From Charina bottae (lineage: Eukaryota; Chordata; Lepidosauria; Squamata; Charinaidae): DNA of 64,000 bases. This document shows positions 44,143-53,995 of the stretch, in pieces. Both the position numbers and the translations under genes were made by a program. Position 1 is the first letter of the stretch. Every line of letters begins with the position of its first letter. The stretch covers positions 37,898,929 through 37,962,928 of the forward strand of contig JALMGJ010000004.1 of assembly GCA_023362775.1 (NCBI GenBank). The letters run 5' to 3'. The notes under the pieces were generated by a model, which saw only the letters and a program-made list of their open reading frames with translations, was not told where the DNA came from and searched no databases.

Positions 44143-45470
44143 GGAATCACCTCCGCCTATCAGCACGTGGCAAAGGAGATGGGAGAGGTGGACCAAGCAG
44201 CGTGATAGGCGGAGGCGATTCCTGCATGGCATTGTACCAGCATGCATGCATGAAAGAGTTAAAGGGGAGTGAGGCCAGACCTGCATTCCTGGACGAAGAG
44301 TCTATTAGCCTTGCTCCAAACTCTGCCATGTATAACTTCACGTTGGTTATGAAGTAGGACAGCTGTTGCGGGTCCCCATTAAACTTAATGTGAAGCTCCC
44401 TTAACCCCCCTTTCGGCTGGATAGTGCTTACAGTACTCACGGGAGGCTGCACCCAGGAGACTGACGGACACGGGGCTTTCTTGCGACCTGCTGCAGGGGA
44501 GGTGGAGATGGGGTTGTTAACGCCGGCTCAGGTGTAGACTTCCTAGAGGAGGCTTGCAACAAACCTGGTTCGAACGGTCCTTCCACCAGTTGAGTTAGTG
44601 TGAGCGACATGTTCTGCAATATAGTTTCCATTGACATCATGCGTGATTCAATGGCCCATATCCTTTGCGGAGTGACTTCGCTGTCTTCTTCACTGTCTCA
44701 CATCTCTTTGGGCCTTGCTCCTCAGGGTCACTGGGGCCTCCCTTCCCCTTCTGGTCTCCATGACTCTCTGGCTCTGGCTCTGGCACTGCCCAGTCTGTCT
44801 CCACTTGGCTTATTAGCCCCCAGCCCTTGGTCTTCTTCCACAGTGGTCTCCCACGATTCTGCATCTGCCTCTCTCGATGTTTGCACATAATACAGAGTGA
44901 TTAAGCTTTCATCCACCGGCAATGCAGTCCCTGCCTCTTTCGATGAGGACCCCCCGACTGCTCCCTTTGGCTCCGGTTCCTCCTCTTCCTCTTCCTCACT
45001 CAGTACGGTCTTTTCCATTGCTTCCCCCGCGTGGGCTGTCCCACTTTCTAGCGGTCCCGGTTGTGCTTCTTCGGCAGACATCTTCCGCTCTCTGCTCTCT
45101 CTCTGGAGTGATGCTACCCAGGTAGAGAATAGTACTTGTGGGGAGATGCAACTTAATGTAATAGCTGCAGAACCCTTGTAGCAACAGACGAGTCTCACAA
45201 AGTGTTTTGGAAAACTAGTTTACTGCTAAGTTACTGCATACAAGAGAAAGTTGCATCTGGAGAAAGCGCGGGCTTTCTCCTTTGATAATATCCCCAATGT
45301 TCCCCTCCCCCATATCAGGCCATCCCCAGATCTTCTTGAGTTTCTTCACACACTCCTGTGACCTTCCTCTGCCAGGCTAACAGACTCTTTGTCCAGGAAT
45401 GCAGGTCTGGCCTCACTCCCCTTTAACTCTTTCATGCATGCATGCTGGTACAATGCCATGCAGCACTGGA
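44143..45470 (-). mobile_element. Fragment of an LTR retrotransposon with inverted end segments
   Basis: A gag-like coding fragment lies between two inverted copies of a roughly 89-base segment: 44224-44312 reads as the reverse complement of 45379-45466 (for example GCATGCATGCATGAAAGAGT). Outside and left is a second inverted pair, GGAATCACCTCCGCCTATCA-type at 44143-44168 and its inverse at 44201-44221. Minus-strand sequence from 45470 to 45180 may be an LTR plus leader. I see no pol, protease or integrase. The class (Ty3/Gypsy-like) is a guess from the gag-like pattern. Confidence 0.5.
44224..45088 (-). pseudogene. Gag-like protein fragment of an LTR element, broken
   Basis: The minus strand starts at a methionine near 45087 after a purine-rich leader and gives an acidic, glutamate-rich N-terminal part. 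A middle part has heptad-like leucines (44640-44560), and further on comes a stretch containing ELHIKFNGDPQQLSYFITNV, which resembles the beginning of capsid-type gag domains in Metaviridae-like elements. Frames change at least twice. The reading then runs into the inverted end segment at 44312, so the capsid region is truncated. Not a functional gene. Confidence 0.45.
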
Positions 45471-45479
45471 ACAGCGATC

Positions 45480-45701
45480 ATGACACTTCCTTCATTTTAC
45501 TTATGTCTATGCAGGAGAAAATTCATTGCATTTTATCAAGTATAATTTCAGGTAAGTGGTGTTGTATTAACTCGTCCATGTTGAATAATTAGGAGCCAAA
45601 ATGTATCTTATGTGCAATTATGTGATTCTATTTCCCACAAGTTCCTTCCATCTGAAAAAATGCCAGACCAAAATGATCATTTTCTAAATTGTACATTTAA
45701 T
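45480..45701. other. No recognised element
   Basis: Short A/T-rich interval between the LTR-type fragment and a Sauria SINE. Confidence 0.45.
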
Positions 45702-45994
45702 TTTAATTACACATAAAAAGGTAAAGGTTCCCCCCGCATATTTGTGCAGTCATGTCCGACTCTAGGGGCCAGTGCTCATCTCTGTTTGTTAGCCAAAGAG
45801 CCAGCCAGGTACCTATTAATCTACTTGCATTTGCATGCTTTCGAATTGCTAGGTTGGCAAGAGCTGGGGCTAGTGCGGGAGCTCACTCCGTCACGCAGGG
45901 CTAGGGATTCGAACCTCTGAACTTGCGATCTTCCGATCGACAAGCTTCATCTTAGCTGCTGAGCCACCACGCCCCTTTAATTACACATAAAAAG
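45702..45994 (-). mobile_element. Sauria-type SINE, 255 bp, 19-bp TSD
   Basis: The element at 45721-45975 is flanked by exact 19-base copies beginning TTTAATTACACATAAAAAG. Minus strand: tRNA-like head GGGGCGTGGTGGCTCAGCAG (A box) and GGTTCGAATCC (B box), a central block with GCATGCAAATGCAAGTAG, and a tail with AGAGTCGGACATGACTGCAC and ACCTTTACC. The tail resembles the BovB 3' end, which would explain mobilisation by BovB machinery. About 80 internal bases present in the 49.6 kb copy are missing here. Confidence 0.95.
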
Positions 45995-47206
45995 TAATAA
46001 ATGTGCTTATGTATATTTTCTGAACATACATGGAAAAAAATTGAGCCCATACATAGTATAAATGCAAGTCATCCTTGTACACATCTCTGAATTATTCTCA
46101 TTTATTAAATTAAATCTAAAATGTGAGCTCAACATTATTATTTTTTTACAAAAAATCAATACATGGTGCTCATTTATTCATAAACCTATCTCCTTCTTTA
46201 TAATCTCCTTTATTTGCATAAAAATATTAGTTCTACCCATAGTACAAAATCGCAGTGTTTTACTTTTGTTGTGGTTTACTGTTCCACATCTGGTATTTCA
46301 GTAATTTGCAATATTTAAGCAACAATCAGTCTAACAGTTCTCCATATGTTTACTACTCCATTCTGGCTTTTCATTTGAAACATGTTCAAATAGCTCAACA
46401 TGCCAAGCAATGGACCAAGTGTAATGGTAAGCCATAACATTTTCATTCTCTTCATTTTTCTAAATCTTCTACCAGCATCTTTTTGAAGATGGACATTTCT
46501 ATTGTATACTGTAGAAATTTGAGGGAAAGCAATCCTTTGCTCTTCCTTTGCCATTTCTCAGTTGCCAAAAGATGATTTGAGAGTGCTTCCTTCCTCACAG
46601 AACAAAGCAATTAAGTGGGGCAATCTTAGTAATCCATTGCTGCAAGGGGGCCAGTCATCTTCCCCCATGGTAAGAGGTAGCACTATTTTTTGCCAAGGTC
46701 GCAAGATGGGAAACCAGCATATAAAGTGCTTTATTGCACAATGAAATCTCAATTACACCTATTGTATACTGAACCAAGCTATGGTTTCGCTGTGAAGAAA
46801 GGGAAAACCTGAAGCTTTTAATTAAATTGACAACATCCCTTAAAATCCCAATAGTGCATGCTGATTAAGCAGTAAAATGGCTTTCCCACTACCCACTCTC
46901 CCCAAATTGTTACAAATCAGGTTGGAGGGTGGAGGAGAGGACAAACTGAAAGATCAAACTTGGCAACAACATCACCTGGGTTGTAAGTGGCTGGGATGGA
47001 TGGAAAGAACTAGAGCTGCTCTTTTTACTGCTGTCATCATCACTAATCTGCTGTGCTCAGTAACAAACTGTTACTTGGAACTGCTGGTAACTGTTGAGTA
47101 CATTTCTTTCCTTACTAGCACCTACGGAGGCAGTAGTCGAAAGAAAATGCGCCTCAATCAGTATCTCACAATTCCAGAATGGCTGACAGTCTAGCTGCCT
47201 GAAGTA
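45995..47206. other. No recognised element
   Basis: A/T-rich with short frames on both strands; no gene, RNA or repeat boundary recognised. Confidence 0.45.
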
Positions 47207-47377
47207 GTGTAATGCAGGGGTCCCCTGGTGCACGCGATTGGCTCCCGCCTGCAAACCCCACCCTCCCGGTGTGCGCGATTGGCTCCCGCCTGCAAACCCC
47301 GCCCCCTGGTCCGTGGAAAAATTTTCTTCCACAACCGGTCCCTGGTGCCAAAAAGGCTGGGGACCGCGGGTGTAATG
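47207..47377. mobile_element. hAT MITE, 155 bp, exact 8-bp TSD
   Basis: The element at 47215-47369 starts CAGGGGTCCCCTGG and ends AGGCTGGGGACCGCGG, where the last bases differ from the expected inverse at CpG-type positions. GTGTAATG flanks it exactly. Inside, a unit around GCGATTGGCTCCCGCCTGCA is present twice in tandem (about 47234-47264 and 47277-47307). This unit also occurs, inverted and diverged, in the 12.7 kb hAT element. Confidence 0.92.
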
Positions 47378-48425
47378 GGATGTGGGAATGACCTTGGGAG
47401 ACAGGGAGAAGAGATGCTGCCTAGGGAACGATCAGATAAGAGGGGGTATAGCCTGCAGCTGCATAATGGGCAGAGAAAGAAACTCAGAAAGGAATCTCCC
47501 TAAATCTCTTTACCCCTCTTTTACTCCTTATCAGGCAGTAAAAGAGATGGTGGGAGATTTGTCCTTTCAGACTTGCAAGATTCTGTCGATGTAGCCTTAC
47601 AATAAAGTAGAATTAGCTCATCTGGTTGTGTTTTCTGTCTGGTCTACCTGGAAGGCTGACATCAATCTTGCAAGTCTGAAAGGACAAATCTCCTGTACAA
47701 AGTTGTCAAATTTTAAAAACACTGTCTTAGACCATATACATCACAAGGCGCCATTCCAGTCATCAAAAGATGAAACATGCATTTGTGAACAAACCTTGTG
47801 TTCAAAGCACAGCACAGAAACCAGCAGAAAACTTTCAGCAGGTTATTTATTTAGTTATTTTGGTCAGAATTCAAGCTCATTAACTCTAACTGCATATTCA
47901 CCATCAACATCAGCAACCTCAGTGTATGAAGCAAACAGAAGTGCTTGATTTGGCATTGGACTAGCTGCTTAAAGCAAGAAATTTCGTGATCAAATCTGTG
48001 ACATTAACTCTTGAAAGGAAAAGATTAATTTCTCTACATGAAAGAGGTTTTAATTCTCAGCTTGGTTTTTTTCCCCTCTCCCCTACGTATGTATGGGTAT
48101 ATGTGCACTCATGCATGTGTATGTGCATTCAGTCTCACCTTTACAAAAGTTACTTGGCAGGATTCCCATGGAGTGAGTCCATTAACTAATTAGCCCCATA
48201 TTCTGATATGAATCGATGTGTGCAGCAAAGACAGAACTGTTAGGCATCGCGTGATGACCAGCAGCATCTTTTCTCAGGAGACAGGTAGACAAGATACTGA
48301 AATGGTAAACTTTCCCTTCCTTTTGGGGAGATAGTACAGAAAGGAAATGTTTCTTTCTCCTCCTCCTTCTCCTCTGTTCAGTGACTAAAAGATGTACAAT
48401 CCATATAAGAAGATACACTTTCATT
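47378..48425. other. No recognised element
   Basis: The TTGCAAGTCTGAAAGGACAAAT string at about 47667-47690 and its inverse at about 47557-47580 form an inverted pair around 90 bases apart. Nothing else of note. Confidence 0.45.
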
Positions 48426-49245
48426 TAAAAAGCCTTATTTATTTATTTATTTGTTTGTTTGTTTGTTTATTTATTTATTTTCTATCCCGCCTTTATTATT
48501 TTTATAAATAACTCAAGGCGGCGAACATACCTAATACTCCTTCTTCCTCCTATTTTCCCCACAACAGCAACCCTTTAGGGGCGCGGTTAGCTCAGCGGGT
48601 TAAACCGCTGAGCTGTAAACTCTGCCGGCATCTAATGGTCGGCAGTTCAAATCCTGTGTGATGAGGTGAGCTCTCGCCATTCGCCCCAGCTTCTGTCAAC
48701 CAAGCAATTCGAAAGCGAAAGTGAGTAGATAAATGGGTACCACGTTAAAGTGGGTCAATTTCCCAACATCCTGTAATTTGGGGGTCGCCCTTGGAATCGG
48801 AAAGAAGATCCCGGAAATCCTGAAAATGGCGACGGAGGACGACAGAGGACGACGGAACCCGATTGGTCAAACATCCAGGACGTCAGCAGCCGACTCAGAA
48901 GCGAGGTATGCTGGGACATGTAGTCCAATACCTACGGAAGAAGAGTCAGTTCCCCAACCCCCTTCCTGAGCGTGCGACGATAAATATATGAATTGCTGTA
49001 TAATTATATATATATGAATTGTAACGCTGTAAGCCGCCTAGAGTCCTCCGATAGGGAGGGGATAGGCGGGGTATAAATATGATAAATAAATAAAAAATAA
49101 AAAATAAACCCTGTGAGGTGAGTTGGGCTGAGAGAGAGTGACTGGCCCGAGGTCACCCAGCCGGCTTTCATGCCTAAGGCAGGACTAGAACTTTCAGGCT
49201 CCTGGTTTCTAGCCCGTTGCCTTAACCACTAGACCAAACTTATAT
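48426..49245 (-). mobile_element. MIR/L2-tailed SINE, split by a younger SINE
   Basis: Minus strand, right part (49245-49113): tRNA/MIR-like head GTGGTTAAGGCAACGGGCTA and central GGTGACCTCGGGCCAGTCAC. Left part (48568-48429): tail with CGCCGCCTTGAGTTATTTAT, AAGGCGGGATAGAAAATAAA and an (AAATA)/(AAACA)n end at 48430-48480. The two halves join across the composite SINE at 48578-49106, so the MIR-like copy is older. Confidence 0.75.
48569..49112 (+). mobile_element. tRNA-headed, L2-tailed composite SINE, copy A
   Basis: The element at about 48578-49106 has a head GGGGCGCGGTTAGCTCAGCG (A box) and a B box AGTTCAAATCCT. The middle contains AAATGGGTACCACG, GGACGTCAGCAGCCG and GCTGGGACATGTAGTCC. The L2-type tail is AAGCCGCCTAGAGTCCTCC / GGAGGGGATAGGCGGGG with (AAATA)n. 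AACCCT is present at both borders (48569-48574, 49107-49112), a short candidate TSD. Confidence 0.85.
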
Positions 49246-49249
49246 CTAT

Positions 49250-49598
49250 TAATAGCCTGGAAAATTATATTCATAATTTCAGACTTGTTATGATACGCCT
49301 CTCTGATTTTTACCCGTTCTCTGTATTGACGTTTATTGCCTTTGGGGGCAAAATTCCAGTTCTTAGCAGTCAATTATTTTACCTGCCATCTTAATGGCAG
49401 TAATTTTATTGTGGTTCCAGATCAGCTCATCATGCTTATTCAGTATACAAGTAATAAGGTAAAGGACTTGAGACACATTACAAAAAATATTTTCTTCCAG
49501 AGAATTATGTTATTGATTAGACTCTAGTATTTTCTTTCAAAGAACCAGCTAGTTATTAAAATGAAAACATAGCAGATTTAAGTGCACTTAGTGATTGC
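49250..49598. other. No recognised element
   Basis: Short A/T-rich interval. The end (49587-49608) carries an 11-base tandem duplication, CTTAGTGATTG twice. Confidence 0.5.
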
Positions 49599-49950
49599 TT
49601 AGTGATTGAAGGGGTGTGGTGGCTCAGCGGGTAAGACACCAGGCTTGTCGATCGGAAGATCGCAAGTTCGGAGGTTCAAATCCTAGCCCTGCGTGTGGAG
49701 TGAGCTCCCGCACTAGCTCCAGCTCTTGCCAACCTAGCAATTCGAAAGCATGCAAATGCAAGTAGATGAATAGGTACCACTTCGGTGGGTAGGTAACAGC
49801 GTTCCATGTGCGTCATGCGGCCACATGACCATGGAAGCATCTTCGGACAACGCTGGCTCTTCAGCTAACAAACGGAGATGAGCGCCGGCCCCTAGAGTCA
49901 GACATGACTGCACAAATGTGTGGGGGGAACCTTTACCTTTTTAGTGATTG
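49599..49950 (+). mobile_element. Sauria-type SINE, full length, 332 bp, 10-bp TSD
   Basis: The element at 49609-49940 is flanked by TTAGTGATTG. Head GGTGGCTCAGCGGGTAAGAC (A box) and GGTTCAAATCC (B box). The body is GCATGCAAATGCAAGTAGAT, then CTTCGGACAACGCTGGCTCT. The BovB-like tail is CCCCTAGAGTCAGACATGAC and GGGGGGAACCTTTACC. It is the most complete of the three copies here. Confidence 0.95.
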
Positions 49951-50615
49951 CTAGTTATTAGCAAGCAATCCATTGCTGTGGCATAGGAAACCATTGTAAG
50001 CTCTTGCTGGCTGCCTATTGAAGCAATGGGGAGGTGGCTACCCATTTTCTTGATGAAGAAGGAATGTGCAGATATTCTGAACTTGTAATATTTTGCAAAT
50101 TGCCCTCCTCTCCCCCAGGCTCTGAGAATTTCCTTACATCTATCATGGTGAAATAAAACCATTCCACTTCATCTTGATCCCCACTTTGAAGCTTGGTGGT
50201 TTCTTCACTGCTTATTTCAACAAGGACAGAAAAGGAAAAGGAAACAAGGCTATTAGCAGCATGTATGGTCAGCTCAAATTATGCTTATCATCCAAAAAGC
50301 CAAAGTCTTTCAGGAAGCTCGGTGATTTTTCTCAAAACAATTTTTTCCCCAATGCCATTTACATGTTTCTTTTCTAGTACAGAAATGTGTGACCAACAGA
50401 ATAAATTGAATTTGGAGGAGACACAGCTAGAGGTGAGAGGCCCTTGTTTTCTAAAGGTACCACGACATCCAGGGCTATAGCTGAACATCGAAACTACACA
50501 CTTGTTCCTTCTCTCACAACTACAGTGATGAGGAGTGATTTAGGGCAGATTGTAGTAGAAAGAGGCTTCCCCTCCCCCATAAGATTTTCAAGCCTATAAC
50601 GGATTGAATTAATTT
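49951..50615. other. No recognised element
   Basis: No motif-bearing ORF or RNA; short frames only. Confidence 0.45.
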
Positions 50616-50619
50616 GAGA

Positions 50620-51130
50620 ATTTATTTTTATTTTATTTATTTTATTTAAGTGATATTTATACCCCACCTATCCCCTCCCTAGTGGAGGACTCTAGGCAGC
50701 TTACAATCATATATATACAGTTCAATTATACACCAAATTTCAAATGTACAAATGCACCGCGCGTGAAGGGAGAGGGGTAAGGAAACTGACTTTATTAGGC
50801 TCTGGACTACAATTCCCAGGATGCCTTGAGCCGGCTGCTGATGTCCTGTAGCTGTCACTTCTGGGTCCGTCGTCACCACCGGCATTTGATCTTCCTCCGA
50901 TCCTCCGAACCTCTCCTCCGGCGGAGCCGACTTCCCGACAGGAGGCCAGCAAATTAGCCCACTTTAAGGTGGTACCCATTTATCTACTTGCAAAGCTTTC
51001 GAACTGCTGGGTTAACAGGAGCTAGGACTTAGTGACAAGAGCTCACCTCGTCGCGCGGGGTTCGAACTGCCGACCTTCTGATCGGCAGCCTACAGCTCAG
51101 ATGTTTAACCTGCTGAGCCATCCCCGTCCC
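50620..51130 (-). mobile_element. tRNA-headed, L2-tailed composite SINE, copy B
   Basis: Minus strand: the head near 51130 has GGGACGGGGATGGCTCAGCA and a B-box-like GGCAGTTCGAACCCC. The middle has GGTACCACCTTAAAGTGG and GGACATCAGCAGCCGG. The tail is AAGCTGCCTAGAGTCCTCC / GGAGGGGATAGGTGGGG with (AAATA)n. It has the same architecture as copies A and C. No TSD recognised. Confidence 0.85.
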
Positions 51131-51500
51131 TTCATACAGAATGTCTTCTGTAACTAAAATCTTATACACGTATTATATTCTGCCTTTCAGTAAAAAGGAA
51201 AATGACATAAAATGACATGAAAATGACAAACAGGAAAAAAAGTGAAATAAAAACTCCTAATTGAAAGAATTAAACTAATAAGAACATGGGTTGTCTAAAA
51301 GTACAATAATAATAGTGAATAAAAAACAGCAACCCCCATTGCCTACTAAATCTAAGGATCAGATGGTGATCCTTGGAGGAGGAGGAGGAGGAGGAGGAGG
51401 AGGAGGAGGAGGAGGAGGAGGAGGAGGAGATCTAATTTGCCCTGTCACCTAATTTCTGCTTTTCAGAAAGTCTGCCTTGTGCCCAAAAGGAAAATAAAAT
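51131..51500. other. Unrecognised sequence with a GGA array
   Basis: Besides the microsatellite listed next, nothing is recognised. Confidence 0.45.
51375..51429. repeat. (GGA)n microsatellite
   Basis: About 18 GGA triplets without interruption. Confidence 0.97.
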
Positions 51501-51503
51501 AAC

Positions 51504-52363
51504 AAACTTACAGTAAGTCGATGAAGGTTCTCAGTCATCCAGGTGGAATTGTCTGTAGCTTGAATCATGTCAACTGGATTTCTATTTTCTCAGTGGAAAC
51601 ATTTCGCTCCTTATCCAAGAAGCTTCTTCAGTCTGAGCAAAGTTTATAAGGGAATCCTTAAATATGTTTCTAGGGTGGCTGTGTGACCTTGCACCTGGGG
51701 CTAGGTCATGGTTATTTGAGATGTTTATTTCTAAGTCCTTTTATCATCCAAAGGAGGATCGTTAAGATGTGTTGGGCCATCCTCCTATACAAAGGTTGTT
51801 TGGTTTCTCCAATGCAGAGCTCAGAGCACTCCTCACTCCACTGGATTGCATAAACTACATTGCTTTTCTTGTGTTTTGGAGTTTGATCTTTGGGGTGTAC
51901 AAGCCTCTGTCTCAGTGTGTTGGTGGGTTTGAAATATACAGGTATGTGGTGTTTGCCAAATATCCTTTTTATCTTTTCAGACATGCCAGCCATGTAAGGA
52001 ATGACCAGGTTCTTCCGTTTACTCTGAGTCTCTGCCCTGTCTGTCGCTGTTTTAGGTCTGGTAGACTTAGATTTAGTGAAGGCCCAATTTGGATATCCAC
52101 AGGCCTTCAGAGCTGTTCTCAGGTGCTGATTTTCATTCTTTTTGGAATCCATTGAGGTGGGGATGGTTTCTGCTCTGTGTGACAATGTCCTGATGACTCC
52201 TAGTTTGTGCTGTAGTGGATGGTGGGAGTCAAACATCAGATAGCCTGATTCCCTTACAAACTTTGCTCAGACTGAAGAAGCTTCTTGGATAAGGAGCGAA
52301 ACGTTTCCACTGAGAAAATAGAAATCCAGTTGACATGATTCAAGCTACAAAACTTACAGTAAG
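51504..52363 (-). mobile_element. PLE family-1 copy with 14-bp TSD and internal deletion
   Basis: The element at 51518-52349 is flanked by AAACTTACAGTAAG at 51504-51517 and 52350-52363. Both ends carry the inverted terminal segments with the hammerhead-like modules (51598-51634 minus, 52268-52305 plus). The interior holds RT-terminal and N-terminal GIY-YIG coding sequence, but the rest of the nuclease is deleted. Confidence 0.95.
51712..52236 (-). pseudogene. PLE RT end plus truncated GIY-YIG, in-frame deletion
   Basis: One open frame of 174 codons. It starts in the post-RT region (MFDSHHPLQHKLGVIRTLSH), continues through NENQHLRTALKACGYPNWAF and AGMSEKIKRIFGKHHIPVYF, and reaches VVYAIQWSEECSELCIGETK and RRMAQH. 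It then jumps directly to residues encoded by the 3' region (ILLWMIKGLRNK). Compared with the 33.7 kb copy, about 100 codons of the nuclease are lost. The catalytic-region tyrosine is Cys here (ELCIGET versus ELYIGET). No RT core; non-functional. Confidence 0.9.
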
Positions 52364-52733
52364 CGTGTGGTGGTGTAAAATGCCTTGCTAGAATGGGAAA
52401 GTAGAGAACAGTATTTGATCGAGTGATTTACAGGTCCATCCCCAAATAAAAGTCATTCTTGTGATCAGACTACCATGTTTGGCCAATTACTGAGGAAGAA
52501 CCAAAGAACTTGAGAAAGAAACCTTCATTTAACTGTTTGTTCTCCTCTGTATTTCCATTCCATCTCCTGTCCATAGAAATAAGAAAAAGTATTATGGCTG
52601 TTTAATCTACCAAATTAGTTGCTTAATGACTATATCTTTTTCTTTTTTCTTTTTGGAGAATGAACATAGCTTGGTCTTCTTATAGAAATGAGGAACCAGG
52701 TATGAAATGATTGGATGACCCTTGTGCAACCTC
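52364..52733. other. No recognised element
   Basis: Short interval with no motif-bearing frame. Confidence 0.45.
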
Positions 52734-52823
52734 AATTAAAATTTGTTGTTTATTCTTTCAGTCGCTTCCAACTCTTCGTGACTTCATGGAACAGCCCACG
52801 CCAGAGCTTCCTGTAATTAAAAT
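52734..52823 (-). mobile_element. 72-bp BovB 3' end with 9-bp TSD
   Basis: The element at 52743-52814 is flanked by AATTAAAAT. Its sequence (TTCAGTCGCTTCCAACTC...CCAGAGCTTCCTG) matches the last 70 or so bases of the BovB type at 7.29 kb, so this is an extremely 5'-truncated insertion. Confidence 0.9.
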
Positions 52824-53282
52824 ATATAGCATATTTAAGTATGTCCTTAGAACTTGTTGGTTTTTTTAGTAGGCAAAAGAAAAATACTATAATTGTGCCA
52901 TGCACATACTGTACATTATATACATCTGTTTAATTTTTGCATACATACATAGATGTTTAATTTTGACACCAATGTTGTTATTATACACATCTTGGGTTCA
53001 CAGCAGGTTTCACTTACCATTTCTATTCAAGTCAGAACAGGCATACAAATGAAATACATGCTCTTAATTAGGTCCCATTAGATCAGCATGTTGTCTAGCA
53101 TTCTTTAATCTGGGGCCTTTGGAACCCTAAGAGCAATTACTGTGTTGTTTCACATCCTTTAAGATACCTTCAAACATTTTTGGAGCAGCTCAAGCAGATC
53201 AAAACAAATAACCCAAAGCAGGGCATAATTACTCTGTATTGCTAAGACAGTATTGCAAACAACTAACAACAGATAATGCAAT

Positions 53283-53995
53283 TTGTTTTTTTTAATATGT
53301 ATAACCTTATTACAATTTTAAGGCAAAAGGTAAAAACTAACATGAACTAATATTTAGAATAAAGAGAAAAGACAAAAGAAAGAAATAAGAAAAGTGCAGA
53401 AAACAAAGAAGAGGGGAAAAAAGAATATAAAGAAATGGCTTCTGATTTTCTTTTACAGCAGTTATAAGTATAAATGTAAATTAACCTCTTACTCTATGGT
53501 TACAACATTGCTTACATTTTTCTATAATCTATTTTTTTTCTAATCAGCAAACCTATACATCATAATTTCATTTTTTTCTATTTCACGCAAAAGTCAATAA
53601 GGGGTTTCCAATCAGCATTGAACTTAGACAATGTCTTATCTCTAATTAAAGCTTTCAATTTGGCCATCTCAGCAAGTTCCATCATCTTCATCATTCATTC
53701 CTCCATTGTGGGTAAAGTCAGATCTTTCCATCTTTGTGCATATAATAGTCTCTCTGCAGTTTCATATACAAAAACAAAGATCCATGTTTTTATCCATCAG
53801 TCCCAAAAGAAAAGTCTCCGGTTTCAATTGTATATTCAACTTCAAAATCTTCTGTATTATTATATGTAATTGAGCCCAAAATTTTCTAGCTTTTTCACAT
53901 GTCCACCAAGCATGATAAAATGTCCCTAGATAATGTAATTTGTAAGTAAATCCCAAATCCATAAATGTTACAATCTGAGAATCAGTTTTCCCATT
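53283..53995 (-). mobile_element. L1 3' fragment
   Basis: Minus strand: the C-terminal part of ORF2 with [20 protein letters not shown], the same Cys-His region as GTMYHVWWACKKAKKYW in the 30.4 kb L1, and LLGLMDKNM. An A-rich 3' UTR follows and ends at the T-run near 53288. 5'-truncated. No TSD checked convincingly. Confidence 0.85.

Noticed and set aside
48578..48670. Possible tRNA gene
   Set aside because: The A and B boxes belong to the head of a composite SINE with an L2-type tail. The same head recurs at 50.6-51.1 and 55.9 kb.
49609..49700. Possible tRNA gene
   Set aside because: It is the head of a Sauria-type SINE with a TSD.
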